The notes: generated by a model from the sequence alone, not told the origin. Positions 1 through 7,898 are shown, numbered from the stretch's first letter. The stretch is DNA of 19,216 nucleotides from Pseudomonadota bacterium (GCA_023386765.1 JAEWJD010000241.1:1-19216); one strand, 5' to 3'. Numbers and translations are program-made.

Positions 1-14
1 GGCCGGCACGTCAC
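1..14 (-). CDS. Possible 5' end of rimM (16S rRNA processing protein), cut by window edge
   Basis: Only the first codons could lie in the window. On the minus strand an AGGA Shine-Dalgarno-like motif is followed 7 nt later by a GTG at 14-12; an alternative GTG lies at 9-7. The identity is inferred purely from position: in most proteobacteria rpsP is followed by rimM, trmD and rplS, and this start is about 145 bp downstream of the rpsP stop in the same direction. No protein similarity can be seen in so few residues. Confidence 0.35.
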
Positions 15-97
15 CAATCTTTCCTCAGGCCACCCGCCCGACGGGGACACACTCAGGCTACAAGCCCGAGCAGCCATCTGCGGGAGCCAGCGCGCCT

Positions 98-116
98 GCC
101 TGGTTCAAAACCAGGC
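98..116 (-). other. Stem-loop between rpsP and the presumed rimM start
   Basis: A perfect 8-bp inverted repeat (GCCTGGTT / AACCAGGC) encloses a 3-nt loop; AGCG at 89-92 and CGCT at 119-122 could extend it across an internal loop. There is no T-tract on either side, so it does not look like an intrinsic terminator. In the transcript it lies about 44 nt after the rpsP stop and could set the ratio of rpsP to downstream genes or stabilise the mRNA. That role is inference. Confidence 0.5.
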
Positions 117-159
117 CACGCTACCGATTCAATGCCGCCAGAGGCGACATCAAGCCAGT

Positions 160-420
160 TTAGGCAGCAGCCGAAACCTTGGCCGAGTATTCCTTGACCA
201 GACGAGCCACGGAGGGCGACAGCTGAGCGCCGTTGTCGGTCCAGTACTTCACGCGGTCCAGTGCGATACGCAGGGTTTCCGAGCCTTCGCCGCCCACGGG
301 ATTGTAGAAACCCACGCGCTCAACGTAACGGCCATCGCGACGATTGCGAGAATCGGCAGCCACCAGGTTGTAAAACGGACGCTTCTTCGAGCCGCCACGG
401 GCCAGACGAATCACCACCAT
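160..420 (-). CDS. rpsP: 30S ribosomal protein S16
   Basis: This 86-residue protein is a component of the small ribosomal subunit that binds 16S rRNA and helps assemble the 30S body. The N-terminus (MVVIRLARGGSKKRPFYNLV) and the RDGRYVERVGFYNP stretch are the signature of bacterial S16, and the length matches the family (80-90 residues). The start at 420 is preceded by AAGGG seven bases upstream and by a strong extended -10 promoter at 456-485, so it begins its own transcription unit. It is followed in the same direction by what is probably rimM. The upstream neighbours alaS and the TusA-family gene are on the same strand, but 249 bp and a promoter separate them. Identification is essentially certain. 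Confidence 0.98.
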   Translation of the reverse strand: MVVIRLARGGSKKRPFYNLVAADSRNRRDGRYVERVGFYNPVGGEGSETLRIALDRVKYWTDNGAQLSPSVARLVKEYSAKVSAAA

Positions 421-669
421 AGGTAATCCCTTGAATTAGATGTGAAAAACGGGAAATTCTAGCATTTAAACCGGCCACATGGCAAACGGCTTGGCTTTTT
501 CCCGACAAAATAGCCCGCCGACAATGCCGAGCGGGGTCGAATACTGTCTGCCAAACAACACCCGGGGTGCTGCTGCTGGCAGCGAGCCGATGCGGCGCAT
601 CAGACTCGCCGGGGCGTAGCATACACCCTCTTTGCCCTTTAACGCATCCCGGGTGGCCTGCACCGTCGC
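421..669. other. Intergenic region between the TusA-family gene and rpsP
   Basis: No convincing gene is seen in these 249 bases. A 65-codon minus-strand open frame (466-663) has no recognisable similarity, runs into the rpsP promoter and lacks a convincing start context. The region holds the rpsP promoter, a nested hairpin at 582-609 (stems GCGAG/CTCGC and GATGC/GCATC with a GGC loop), and a small 6-bp hairpin at 664-678 over the upstream gene's stop codon. None carries a T-tract. Confidence 0.6.
456..485 (-). promoter_or_regulatory. Sigma-70 promoter of rpsP (extended -10)
   Basis: On the minus strand a -35 box TTGCCA (485-480) and a -10 box TAGAAT (461-456) are separated by 18 nt. The -10 is directly preceded by TGC, which fits the TGn extended -10 element. 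Each box matches its consensus in 5 of 6 positions. The start codon of rpsP is about 36 nt beyond the -10, leaving a short leader with an AAGGG ribosome site at 432-428. Such a strong promoter suits a ribosomal protein gene. Confidence 0.75.
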
Positions 670-678
670 TCAGCGACG
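664..678 (-). other. Hairpin over the stop codon of the TusA-family gene
   Basis: CGTCGC and GCGACG form a perfect 6-bp stem around a 3-nt loop that contains the stop codon (TGA on the minus strand). It has no following T-run, so termination would have to be Rho-dependent or occur elsewhere. It may simply reflect the GC-rich Arg codons at the C-terminus. Confidence 0.3.
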
Positions 679-921
679 ACGCAGATAGTGCAATACGCTA
701 TCTTGCTGGCTGACCTGCGCCAGCAAGGCATTGCCGCTCTGGGTGGCAAAGGCCTGGAAATCGCGCTCGGCTTTGGCGTCGGTGGTGATCACCCGCAACA
801 CCTGCCCGCTCTCGATCTGCGCCAGGGCTTTCTTGGCGCGAAGAATCGGCAAGGGGCAATTCAGGCCACTTGCGTCGACTTCCAGGTCAAAGACCGGCGC
901 GGCAGGATCAAAGTCGCTCAT
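670..921 (-). CDS. TusA-family sulfurtransferase (SirA/YeeD/TusA-like)
   Basis: This small cytoplasmic protein (83 residues) probably carries persulfide sulfur. The TusA family relays sulfur from cysteine desulfurases to acceptors such as tRNA 2-thiouridine synthesis or molybdopterin. The N-terminal strand DLEVDASGLNCPLPILRAKK contains the hallmark CPxP motif, with the reactive Cys at residue 22, followed by the helix and the ITTDAKAERDFQAF segment typical of the fold. A longer frame opens at 1050, but the family alignment starts at the Met at 921 (MSDFDPAA), which overlaps the alaS stop by 14 bp and suggests translational coupling to alaS. The Shine-Dalgarno sequence is weak. Which sulfur pathway it serves cannot be told from sequence, so no specific symbol is assigned. 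Confidence 0.9.
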   Translation of the reverse strand: MSDFDPAAPVFDLEVDASGLNCPLPILRAKKALAQIESGQVLRVITTDAKAERDFQAFATQSGNALLAQVSQQDSVLHYLRRR

Positions 922-3529
922 GGACCCAACCCTGCACGCCGGCCACGGCATCGGCCAGCGCCGCGACATCGGTGCCGCCGCCCATGGCCATGTCCGGACG
1001 GCCACCGCCCTTACCTCCGATGCGGCCCGCCACATAGCCCACCAGGTCACCCGCCTTGACCTTGCCGGTCAGGTCGGCCGTCACACCACCGACCACGCTG
1101 ATCTTGCCGTCGACACTGGTTGCCAGCAACACCACACCCGACTTGAGCTTGTCCTTGAGGTTGTCGACCATGCCCCGCAAGGCCTTGGGATCCGTGTCGG
1201 CGACGATGGCAGCCAGTACCTTGACGCCCTTGATCTCGATCGCCGCCTTGTCAGCCAGGTCATTGCCGGCATTGGCAGCCAGCTTGGAGCGCATCTGATC
1301 CAGCTCTTTTTCAAGCGCCTTGATCTGCTCCTGGGCCAGCACGATACGCTCGGGCAGCTCGCTCACCGGCGTGCGCAGCACGCTGGCGGCCCGCTGCAAC
1401 AGCGCATTCTGATCCTGGACCCAAGCCAGGGCATTGTCCCCGGTGATTGCTTCGACACGACGCACCCCGGCAGCGACCCCCCCCTCGGACACGATCTTGA
1501 ACAGACCGATATCGCCAGTGCGGCCGACGTGCGTGCCGCCACAGAGTTCACGCGAGGAACCGATGTCCAGCACGCGCACGGTGTCACCATACTTTTCCCC
1601 GAACAGGGCCATGGCCCCGCCCTTGACGGCATCGTCATAGGCCATGACGCGCGCCTGGGTAGATTGGTTGGCCAGCACTTCGGCATTGACCAGCGCCTCG
1701 ACGCGGCCGATCTGCTCGGCCGTCATGGGCGCATCGTGGGCAAAGTCAAAACGCGTTTTGTCGGGATCGACCAGCGAACCGCGTTGCTGCACATGGCCGC
1801 CCAGCACTTCACGCAAGGCCTTGTGCATCAGGTGGGTCGCCGAGTGGTTGCGCACGGTGCGCGCACGACGCACGGCATCCACGCGGGCCAGCAAGGTATC
1901 GCCCACCTTGATCGCCCCCGACTCGAGGGTACCGTGATGACCGAAGACTCCCGCCTGGATCTTGAGCGTGTCCGCGACGGCGAAACGCTGCCCATCCCCC
2001 AGCAGCAGGCCGGTATCACCGACCTGGCCGCCCGACTCCGCATAGAACGGAGTGACGTCCAGCACCACCACCGCCTGCTGCCCGGCCTGCACTGCGTCGA
2101 CCTGGGTGCCATCGACATACAGCGCCGTCACTTTGACGTCGCTCAGTTCGAGCTGCTCATAGCCCTCGAAGCGGGTCTGCGCACCCTCATAGCTCAAACC
2201 TTCGGCCATCTTGAACTTGCCAGCCGCACGCGCCTGTTCGCGCTGGCGCGCCATGGCGGCCTCAAAGCCCGGCATGTCGATCTCGACACCGCGCTCGCGA
2301 CAGATGTCGGCGGTCAGATCCACCGGGAACCCGTAGGTGTCGTACAGGGTGAACAAGGTCGTGCCATCGAGCAGGCTGCCCTTCTCGACACCGGCCAGCG
2401 CCACGTCGAGAATTTTCATGCCGTGCTCCAGCGTTTCGCCGAAGCGCTCTTCTTCCTGCTTGAGCACCTGGCCGACCCGCTCGGCCGTCTTGGCGAGTTC
2501 GGGATAGGCCTCGCCCATTTCGGCAACGAGATCCGGCACCAGGCGATGGAAGAACGGCTGGGTCTGGCCCAGCTTGTAACCGTGGCGCAAGGCACGACGC
2601 ACGATGCGGCGCAGCACATAACCGCGGCCTTCATTGCTCGGGATCACACCATCGACGATCAGAAACGCGCAGGCGCGGATGTGGTCTGCGATCACCTTGA
2701 GCGAGTTGTCGTGCAGGTCCTGGACGCCGGTTTCGCGCGCAGCCGCAGCGATCAGGTGCTGGAACAGGTCGATCTCGTAATTCGAGTGCACCTGCTGCAG
2801 CACGGCGGCGATGCGCTCCAGGCCCATGCCGGTATCCACGCAGGGTTTGGGCAGACGGGTCATGTTGCCGGCGGCATCGCGCTCGAACTGCATGAACACC
2901 AGGTTCCAGATCTCGATATAACGATCGCCGTCCTCTTCGGGCGATCCCGGAGGGCCACCCCAGATCTCAGGGCCGTGATCATAGAAGATCTCGGTACACG
3001 GGCCACACGGGCCGGTGTCGCCCATCTGCCAAAAGTTGTCGGACGCATAGCGGGCGCCCTTGTTGTCGCCGATGCGGATGATGCGTTCGGCAGGCACGCC
3101 GATTTGCTTGGCCCAGATATCGTAGGCCTCGTCATCTTCCTGGTACACCGTGACCCACAGCTTCTCGACCGGCAGCTTGTAGACCGTGGTCAGCAGCTCC
3201 CAAGCGTAGCGGATCGCGTCTTCCTTGAAATAGTCACCGAAGCTGAAATTGCCCAGCATCTCAAAGAAGGTGTGGTGACGCGCGGTGTAGCCGACGTTTT
3301 CCAGGTCATTGTGCTTGCCGCCGGCGCGCACGCTACGCTGCGACGAGGTCGCGCGCACATAGGGCCGCTGCTCCTTGCCCGTGAACACGTCCTTGAACTG
3401 CACCATGCCGGAGTTGGTAAACAACAGCGTGGGGTCGTTGCCTGGGACCAGTGAAGAAGACGACACGATGGTGTGTCCCTTGGACTGGAAGAATTGAAGG
3501 AACTTCTGGCGAATCTCAGAGGATTTCAT
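908..3529 (-). CDS. alaS: Alanyl-tRNA synthetase
   Basis: This 873-residue class II synthetase charges tRNA-Ala in the cytoplasm and hydrolyses Ser- and Gly-mischarged tRNA; E. coli AlaRS is 876 residues. The catalytic core begins with MKSSEIRQKFLQFFQSKGHT and includes the RPYVRATSSQRSVRAGGKHND segment. The editing domain shows the zinc-binding HSATHLMH motif (HxxxH near 562-566) and the CGGTH motif near 664. The C-terminal C-Ala domain ends with a glycine-rich stretch (GGKGGGRPDMAMGGG near 838-852). The start at 3529 matches the conserved N-terminus, although no good Shine-Dalgarno precedes it. A TATAAT promoter lies just upstream, between alaS and pilV. The stop overlaps the start of the TusA-family gene. 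No anomaly was seen. Confidence 0.99.
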   Translation of the reverse strand: MKSSEIRQKFLQFFQSKGHTIVSSSSLVPGNDPTLLFTNSGMVQFKDVFTGKEQRPYVRATSSQRSVRAGGKHNDLENVGYTARHHTFFEMLGNFSFGDYFKEDAIRYAWELLTTVYKLPVEKLWVTVYQEDDEAYDIWAKQIGVPAERIIRIGDNKGARYASDNFWQMGDTGPCGPCTEIFYDHGPEIWGGPPGSPEEDGDRYIEIWNLVFMQFERDAAGNMTRLPKPCVDTGMGLERIAAVLQQVHSNYEIDLFQHLIAAAARETGVQDLHDNSLKVIADHIRACAFLIVDGVIPSNEGRGYVLRRIVRRALRHGYKLGQTQPFFHRLVPDLVAEMGEAYPELAKTAERVGQVLKQEEERFGETLEHGMKILDVALAGVEKGSLLDGTTLFTLYDTYGFPVDLTADICRERGVEIDMPGFEAAMARQREQARAAGKFKMAEGLSYEGAQTRFEGYEQLELSDVKVTALYVDGTQVDAVQAGQQAVVVLDVTPFYAESGGQVGDTGLLLGDGQRFAVADTLKIQAGVFGHHGTLESGAIKVGDTLLARVDAVRRARTVRNHSATHLMHKALREVLGGHVQQRGSLVDPDKTRFDFAHDAPMTAEQIGRVEALVNAEVLANQSTQARVMAYDDAVKGGAMALFGEKYGDTVRVLDIGSSRELCGGTHVGRTGDIGLFKIVSEGGVAAGVRRVEAITGDNALAWVQDQNALLQRAASVLRTPVSELPERIVLAQEQIKALEKELDQMRSKLAANAGNDLADKAAIEIKGVKVLAAIVADTDPKALRGMVDNLKDKLKSGVVLLATSVDGKISVVGGVTADLTGKVKAGDLVGYVAGRIGGKGGGRPDMAMGGGTDVAALADAVAGVQGWVHERL

Positions 3530-3563
3530 CGTGGATGAATCGGGGTATTTAGGCGAATCATTG

Positions 3564-3592
3564 ATTATAGAGGCTAGGCGCGCGCCTGCCAG
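3564..3592 (-). promoter_or_regulatory. Sigma-70 promoter of alaS
   Basis: On the minus strand a -35 CTGGCA (3592-3587, 4 of 6 consensus) and a perfect -10 TATAAT (3569-3564) are spaced by 17 nt. The start codon of alaS is about 34 nt downstream of the -10. The -35 overlaps the foot of a GC-rich hairpin downstream of pilV, so the two transcription units abut very closely. Confidence 0.7.
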
Positions 3593-3613
3593 CCGGGGGC
3601 CGCCCGGGGCTGG
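3589..3613 (-). terminator. GC-rich hairpin just after pilV, possible end of the pil operon
   Basis: CCAGCC and GGCTGG form a 6-bp outer stem with an inner GGG/CCC stem, starting 3 bp downstream of the pilV stop. No T-tract follows (the next bases on the minus strand are CAGGCGCG), so it is not a canonical intrinsic terminator. It may slow polymerase or protect the 3' end. It overlaps the alaS -35 box. Confidence 0.35.
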
Positions 3614-3616
3614 GTT

Positions 3617-4636
3617 TCAGGAGCCCGGCACCGCTCTCACGCATACGAATCCGGTGGTCCAGCCCTCGGTTTCCGTCCATTTCCCCCCTGACGAGACCGG
3701 CACGGCCGAAAAACCGGCCGGGCAGCCGCAGCGCCCGGCCAGCGGATTGCGCGCCGACTCGCCACTGTACAGGGCACAGCCATAACGGTTGTTGCGTGCG
3801 AACGCGCCGCCGAAGGCCCCTTCTCCCGGGCGCCAGCGCCCCCGATGGCATTGCAGCAGCTCACCCGCCTCGCCCTGCGCCAGCGCTCCGGTTTCCAGGC
3901 ACGCTTGCCCCAGGGCGCGCCGTGCACCGGCCTGGAGCGTCCCGCCCGCGGCCAGGCGCTCGCCCGCCAAGACTGATCCAGCCACGCTCAAGGAACCACG
4001 CAGTTGCGGATCCCGGGTATCCCCCCGATGCACATAGCGAGGATCCAGCCCCCCGGCGGAGCCGGCCCAGGCAAGCGGCGTGCCGGCCGGAATCGCTGCC
4101 AGGCCTGGCCGGGGCGGATTGGGAAACGCGAACTGCGCGCCGCGCAAGCGACCATCGGCAACCCCTCCGCGCGCGCCGAGTTCCTGCAACAAGGGCGCCA
4201 GACGCACCACGTCCGGCCGCCCATCAGGCAGGCGCCAGGCCAGCCCTGCCACCACCAGGGCATCGACCCGGCATCCCGCCGCCGGGCAAGCCGCTGCGGC
4301 GAATACCAGCAGACGAGCCCTGAAGCCCTGCGGCGCGCGCTCGGGAAACCCGGCTGGCAGCAAACCGGCCTGCCTCAACTCGGCCAATTCAGGTTCGGCG
4401 GGGCGCGCGAAAACCGGCTCATCAGGCGTCCCGCCACGCCAGCCGCCCAGATCGAGCAACAAGGCCTGCTCCAAGGCCTGGCGTACCTGCGCCATCCACT
4501 GCCCGCTGGCCCGGGCGGCCAGTTCGTCGGCCTGACGGGCCCACTGCCCGGCGGCCCAAACGGCCAGCAGCAGGCTGAGCGCCAGGGCCGCCGCCAACTC
4601 AATCAGGGCAAAGCCGCGCTGCGCCGCCGGTTTCAT
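3617..4636 (-). CDS. pilV: PilV-type minor pilin / pilus tip protein of a type IVb pilus
   Basis: This 339-residue prepilin is the likely tip component of the pilus. After a short leader (MKPAAQRG) comes FALIEL with Glu at +5 and a hydrophobic helix, the class III prepilin signature. The C-terminal ~100 residues resemble PilV tip domains: GGAFARNNRYGCALY, then RNPLAGRCGCPAGFSAV and a final FVCVR, with several cysteines. In plasmid R64 the PilV C-terminus is switched by a shufflon and selects recipient lipopolysaccharide. Here no sfx-like repeats or alternative C-terminal segments are visible, so the tip appears fixed, and at 339 residues it is shorter than R64 PilV. A Met 12 codons upstream (4672) is possible, but the start at 4636 forms an ATGA overlap with the pilS stop and gives a normal leader. 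Last gene of the operon. Confidence 0.85.
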   Translation of the reverse strand: MKPAAQRGFALIELAAALALSLLLAVWAAGQWARQADELAARASGQWMAQVRQALEQALLLDLGGWRGGTPDEPVFARPAEPELAELRQAGLLPAGFPERAPQGFRARLLVFAAAACPAAGCRVDALVVAGLAWRLPDGRPDVVRLAPLLQELGARGGVADGRLRGAQFAFPNPPRPGLAAIPAGTPLAWAGSAGGLDPRYVHRGDTRDPQLRGSLSVAGSVLAGERLAAGGTLQAGARRALGQACLETGALAQGEAGELLQCHRGRWRPGEGAFGGAFARNNRYGCALYSGESARNPLAGRCGCPAGFSAVPVSSGGKWTETEGWTTGFVCVRAVPGS

Positions 4637-5226
4637 GGAAAAGCGAAGACGAAACGGTTGCTGGGCCCGCATTGCGCAGCGGCCAGTAAGGGCTGGTAAG
4701 GCCGTGCGGGCGTGGCCAGCGCATCCTTGACCTGCACGGCGGAAGCACGGCCCTGCACGCTCACGCGAAACGCCAGCCGCTGCAAGGCTGAAGCCAGTGA
4801 CGGGCAGGCCGCCGGATGAACATTATCGAGCGTCAAGCTGAAAGCCGAGCCGGCCGGCTGGCCTGGACGGGTGGCGCTGGCCAGGGTGATACGGCCGTCG
4901 CCCAGGCCATGGCGCACCTCCCTTGCGGCCCCCTCCCCCGAGATCGACACCACGCTTGAATCCTGCAGGGCCTGCGCCAGGATGGCATTGTCCATGCCCG
5001 CATACGGTGTCGCGCCTGCCGACACTGCCTGGATCCGCATTCGCACCACAAAACGTTGCAGCTCTTCGGCCAGTTTGGGTACACGACTTTCGATCACATA
5101 GCCATGGATGGCCGGCACGCCGATGACAGCCGCCATCAATAGGATGGCGGCCACCACGGAGACCTCGATCAGAGAAAACCCCTGCTGGCGGCGCTCGATC
5201 GCCGCTGCCCTTTCCCCGTAAGCCAT
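4633..5226 (-). CDS. pilS: PilS, major type IVb pilin precursor
   Basis: This 197-residue prepilin is the presumed structural subunit of the fibre. A 16-residue leader ends in ERRQQG, followed by the mature FSLIEVSVVAAILLMAAVIG helix with the invariant Glu at +5; cleavage is expected between G16 and F17. Two cysteines (in HPAACPSL and AAAQCGPS) near the C-terminus could form the disulfide-bounded D-region common in type IV pilins. The Met at 5226 was chosen because it has an excellent GGAGG site 7 nt upstream and gives a typical leader; an upstream Met at 5265 would overlap pilR. It lies 25 bp after pilR and overlaps pilV by 4 bp. No prepilin peptidase is encoded nearby, so processing must rely on one elsewhere. 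Confidence 0.88.
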   Translation of the reverse strand: MAYGERAAAIERRQQGFSLIEVSVVAAILLMAAVIGVPAIHGYVIESRVPKLAEELQRFVVRMRIQAVSAGATPYAGMDNAILAQALQDSSVVSISGEGAAREVRHGLGDGRITLASATRPGQPAGSAFSLTLDNVHPAACPSLASALQRLAFRVSVQGRASAVQVKDALATPARPYQPLLAAAQCGPSNRFVFAFP

Positions 5227-5251
5227 TGCTCTCCCTCCAGAAATCGCGGCA

Positions 5252-6352
5252 TCAGGCCGCAGCATAGAAACTCGTCAGGCCGCGCCTCAGCTCGTCGATG
5301 ACGCCGTAGTGCCAGAACGCCAGCCCCAGCATGGCCAACACCGTCAGGATCAAGAGCAGCCAGCGCCAACCCGCGGCCTGGCGCAGCAGGCGCGGCAACC
5401 AACGCTGCTCGACGCGCTGGCGCGCCTGCGTCAGCCCCATTTCAATGCCGTGGGCGGCCATCATGTCGCTCATGAACCACCACAACTCCCGATCCAGCAA
5501 CCCGGTCTGAAACGTCGCGGCGCCCACCACGCCCTGGTCGATACGCGCGAGCATCATGTCGATGTGCCAGCCCAACCACGGCAAGGCATAGTGGCGCTGC
5601 GCCTGCAACGCAGCGCGCAAGCGCGTGTCGATCGCGCCGCGGTCTCGAAGCAGCACTTCCAGCAAACCCAGAAAGCGGATCGCCTGCGCATCGCGATAAA
5701 GCCGCCAGGGCCCGATACCGTCGCAGCGCACACGCCACGGCCCGCTCCAATGACCCAAAGACCAGACCCCCACCCCGAAGCAGGCCATCGCAACAAGCGC
5801 CACCAGCGGCCCCAGCCACATCAGATTGGCGGCCAGGGCATACAACCGAAGCGTGAGCGGGCCGAAGTACGCCGCCGGCAGATGCCCGAACACCTGCTTC
5901 AGATGGGGGGCGGTGAATAGCGGTATGGCCCACAAGGTACCCAGCAGCACCGTCACGGCGGCAATGGCGCTTGCCAGCGTGCCCCATAGCTGCTGCATAG
6001 CCTGCTCCGAGAGCCGGCAGGCGCGTGCCAGGTCCTCCAGCCCCTGTACCAGGGCCTGTGCACCCGCCCCCTGCGCCGTGGCCAGCAGCAGGCACTCCTG
6101 GGCCGGCGCAACCCCGACCCACAGCGCGGCCAGCTCTCCGCCATGTGTGCCGCAGGCCTGCTCCCAGCGCGCCGCCAGGCGGCCACGGTAATGACCAGGC
6201 CCGTAACGCCGTGCGTCATTGGCGAAGATGTCGCGCAAGGAAAAATGCCCCTGCCCGGCGCGCAACAAAGCTGCCAGATAGGCGTAGTAATCCGAGCGGG
6301 CGCGACGAAAGCGCCAGGCATCGGCCTGCAGCCGCCACCAGGAGTCAGTCAT
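5252..6352 (-). CDS. pilR: PilR, polytopic inner-membrane platform protein (GspF/PilC superfamily)
   Basis: This 366-residue integral inner-membrane protein is expected to couple the PilQ ATPase to pilin insertion. Hydrophobic segments lie at about 124-146, 171-198 and 329-351, separated by two homologous cytoplasmic domains (YYAYLAALLRAGQGHFSLRDIF near 22-43 and QAIRFLGLLEVLLRDRGAIDT near 223-243). This is the usual tandem GspF architecture. Length matches R64 PilR (around 365). The start has a strong GAGGAGG six bases upstream and overlaps the pilQ stop by 8 bp. Assignment as PilR rather than another GspF homologue rests on position between pilQ and pilS. Confidence 0.88.
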   Translation of the reverse strand: MTDSWWRLQADAWRFRRARSDYYAYLAALLRAGQGHFSLRDIFANDARRYGPGHYRGRLAARWEQACGTHGGELAALWVGVAPAQECLLLATAQGAGAQALVQGLEDLARACRLSEQAMQQLWGTLASAIAAVTVLLGTLWAIPLFTAPHLKQVFGHLPAAYFGPLTLRLYALAANLMWLGPLVALVAMACFGVGVWSLGHWSGPWRVRCDGIGPWRLYRDAQAIRFLGLLEVLLRDRGAIDTRLRAALQAQRHYALPWLGWHIDMMLARIDQGVVGAATFQTGLLDRELWWFMSDMMAAHGIEMGLTQARQRVEQRWLPRLLRQAAGWRWLLLILTVLAMLGLAFWHYGVIDELRRGLTSFYAAA

Positions 6353-7898
6353 GCAGAACCTCCTCGATGCGTGCCAGCCGGCCCAGCAGTGCCTGGCGCC
6401 CGCCGGCGCGCGCTACCCACTGGCGGACATCCAGCTCACCCCGGCAGGCCTTGCGCGCCAGGCTGCACTGCCAGCCATCCGGCGGCGCGGCAGCCAGGCC
6501 CGGCAGCAGCTCCGCCGCGACCCTGCGCCCGGCATAGCCGTGCAATGCGGGCGGGCCTTGGCGGCAACGCACGCAGCCCTGGGCATTGCGCAGCCGCAGG
6601 CCCCGCCGTACCGCCTGAGGCAAGGCTTGCAGCCAGCGGCTCCAGGCCGATGCCTGGCCGCCACGCAGCAAGGCCTGAACCGGCCAGGCGCAATCCGGGC
6701 AGGGGCAAGGCAGCAGCTCCTGGTAGACACGCAACTTGAGCACGCCCTCGCAGGCCAGAAAGTCTGCCGGCACACCGATAAAGTCCGAAGCCAGACGCAA
6801 TGGGATGGCCGCGGCGGATCCAGCGTGCACCGTGGTGTAGACACTGACGCCGCTACCGGCCAGATCCATGAAGGCACGGCCGGTTTCACGATCGCGCACC
6901 TCGCCCAGATAGACATCGTTCATGGCGCTGCGCTTGAGGGTCTTGAGCTTGGCGTCGAAAGCCCCCTCGTGGCCGCTGTCCAGGCCTCGGCCGACAGTAT
7001 TCTGCAAAGCCTGCGCAATACGAAACTCGACGGGGTCTTCGAGTGTGATGATCTTGCGCGTGACAGCCAGGCCACGCAGCAAGGTCGCCAGCGTGGTGGA
7101 CTTGCCCGAACCCACCCGGCCGGCCACCACGATCGCCCCACCCTCCAGCTCGGCTGCCTGGCGCAGCAACCGCGCCTGCTGCGCCTCGAAGCCCAGCCGG
7201 GTGAGGCTGCGCCCCCCCTCCCCGCCCCGTAGCAAACGCAGGCAAACCGAAGGACCATGGTCGGTTGCCAGCGATGCCCAACGCAGCACCAGTTCACTGC
7301 CATCGATAAGGCAGGCAATCCGCCCCTGTTGTTCGACACGGGGGTCGAAAACCGCCCCATTGCCGCCCACCACGTCCATCCACACCACCGCCAGCATGTC
7401 GAGCAGCGTTGCGCGAGCCAACGTAGACAGCCCGGGCAAGGCGACATAACGACCGTCGATGCTGTAGCGCACCTGTGCCGGCCCTGGTTCGAGCGCGTTC
7501 AGGTGGATATCGCTGGCACCGGCATGCATACCGGCACGCACGATATCCTCAAAAAGCAGAGCCAGCGTCGGCCGATCGAGCAGGCGCGGACGCGGTTGGC
7601 TGGAACTATCGCTCAGCAGACTGAGCAACAGTGCGGCCTCGACCTGGATGCGTGCAGGTCGGGCCAGGACGTATCCCCGGTCGCGCAGCTGCCGCAGCAT
7701 TTCATCGGCCCAGGCTCCACGCACGTACCGCGCCTGCGCCAGCAAGGCAACGGTGCCATCGGCCAGCAGTACCGGGCACAGGTGGCCAGTCAGGCCCGCG
7801 AGATCGAACTCGTCGCGCAGCACGCGCGAAAACGGGGGGTCGAGTTCCTGCAGCGCCTGGACGGCGATGACCGCATTGCAGTCCGGCGCTTCAGTCAT
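6345..7898 (-). CDS. pilQ: PilQ, type IVb pilus assembly ATPase (GspE/PilB superfamily)
   Basis: This 517-residue cytoplasmic ATPase should power pilus extension; the length is close to R64 PilQ (about 519). Motifs in order: a Walker A loop AGRVGSGKST near 261-270; LEDPVEF (Asp box); an atypical Walker B segment NDVYLGEVRDRETGRAF; a His box VYTTVHAGSA; and a C-terminal tetracysteine CPCPDC near 395 paired with CVRC near 439 for zinc. The frame is open upstream to 8084, but the Met at 7898 (MTEAPDCN) overlaps the pilP stop by 8 bp and follows a GGAAG site, matching the other junctions of the operon. No PilT-like retraction ATPase lies in the window. Confidence 0.9.
   Translation of the reverse strand: MTEAPDCNAVIAVQALQELDPPFSRVLRDEFDLAGLTGHLCPVLLADGTVALLAQARYVRGAWADEMLRQLRDRGYVLARPARIQVEAALLLSLLSDSSSQPRPRLLDRPTLALLFEDIVRAGMHAGASDIHLNALEPGPAQVRYSIDGRYVALPGLSTLARATLLDMLAVVWMDVVGGNGAVFDPRVEQQGRIACLIDGSELVLRWASLATDHGPSVCLRLLRGGEGGRSLTRLGFEAQQARLLRQAAELEGGAIVVAGRVGSGKSTTLATLLRGLAVTRKIITLEDPVEFRIAQALQNTVGRGLDSGHEGAFDAKLKTLKRSAMNDVYLGEVRDRETGRAFMDLAGSGVSVYTTVHAGSAAAIPLRLASDFIGVPADFLACEGVLKLRVYQELLPCPCPDCAWPVQALLRGGQASAWSRWLQALPQAVRRGLRLRNAQGCVRCRQGPPALHGYAGRRVAAELLPGLAAAPPDGWQCSLARKACRGELDVRQWVARAGGRQALLGRLARIEEVLHD

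Noticed and set aside
466..663. A 65-codon minus-strand frame between the TusA-family gene and rpsP
   Set aside because: No recognisable similarity, no convincing ribosome site, and it overlaps the rpsP promoter.
731..3454. A 907-codon plus-strand open frame opposite alaS
   Set aside because: It mirrors alaS almost exactly. Its translation is rich in His, Asp, Gln and Arg without any recognisable domain, as expected from the complement of GC-rich codons. alaS itself is unmistakable.
3617..4636. Shufflon-type sfx repeats within pilV
   Set aside because: I looked for repeated 19-bp sites resembling R64 sfx in and after pilV and found none by eye.
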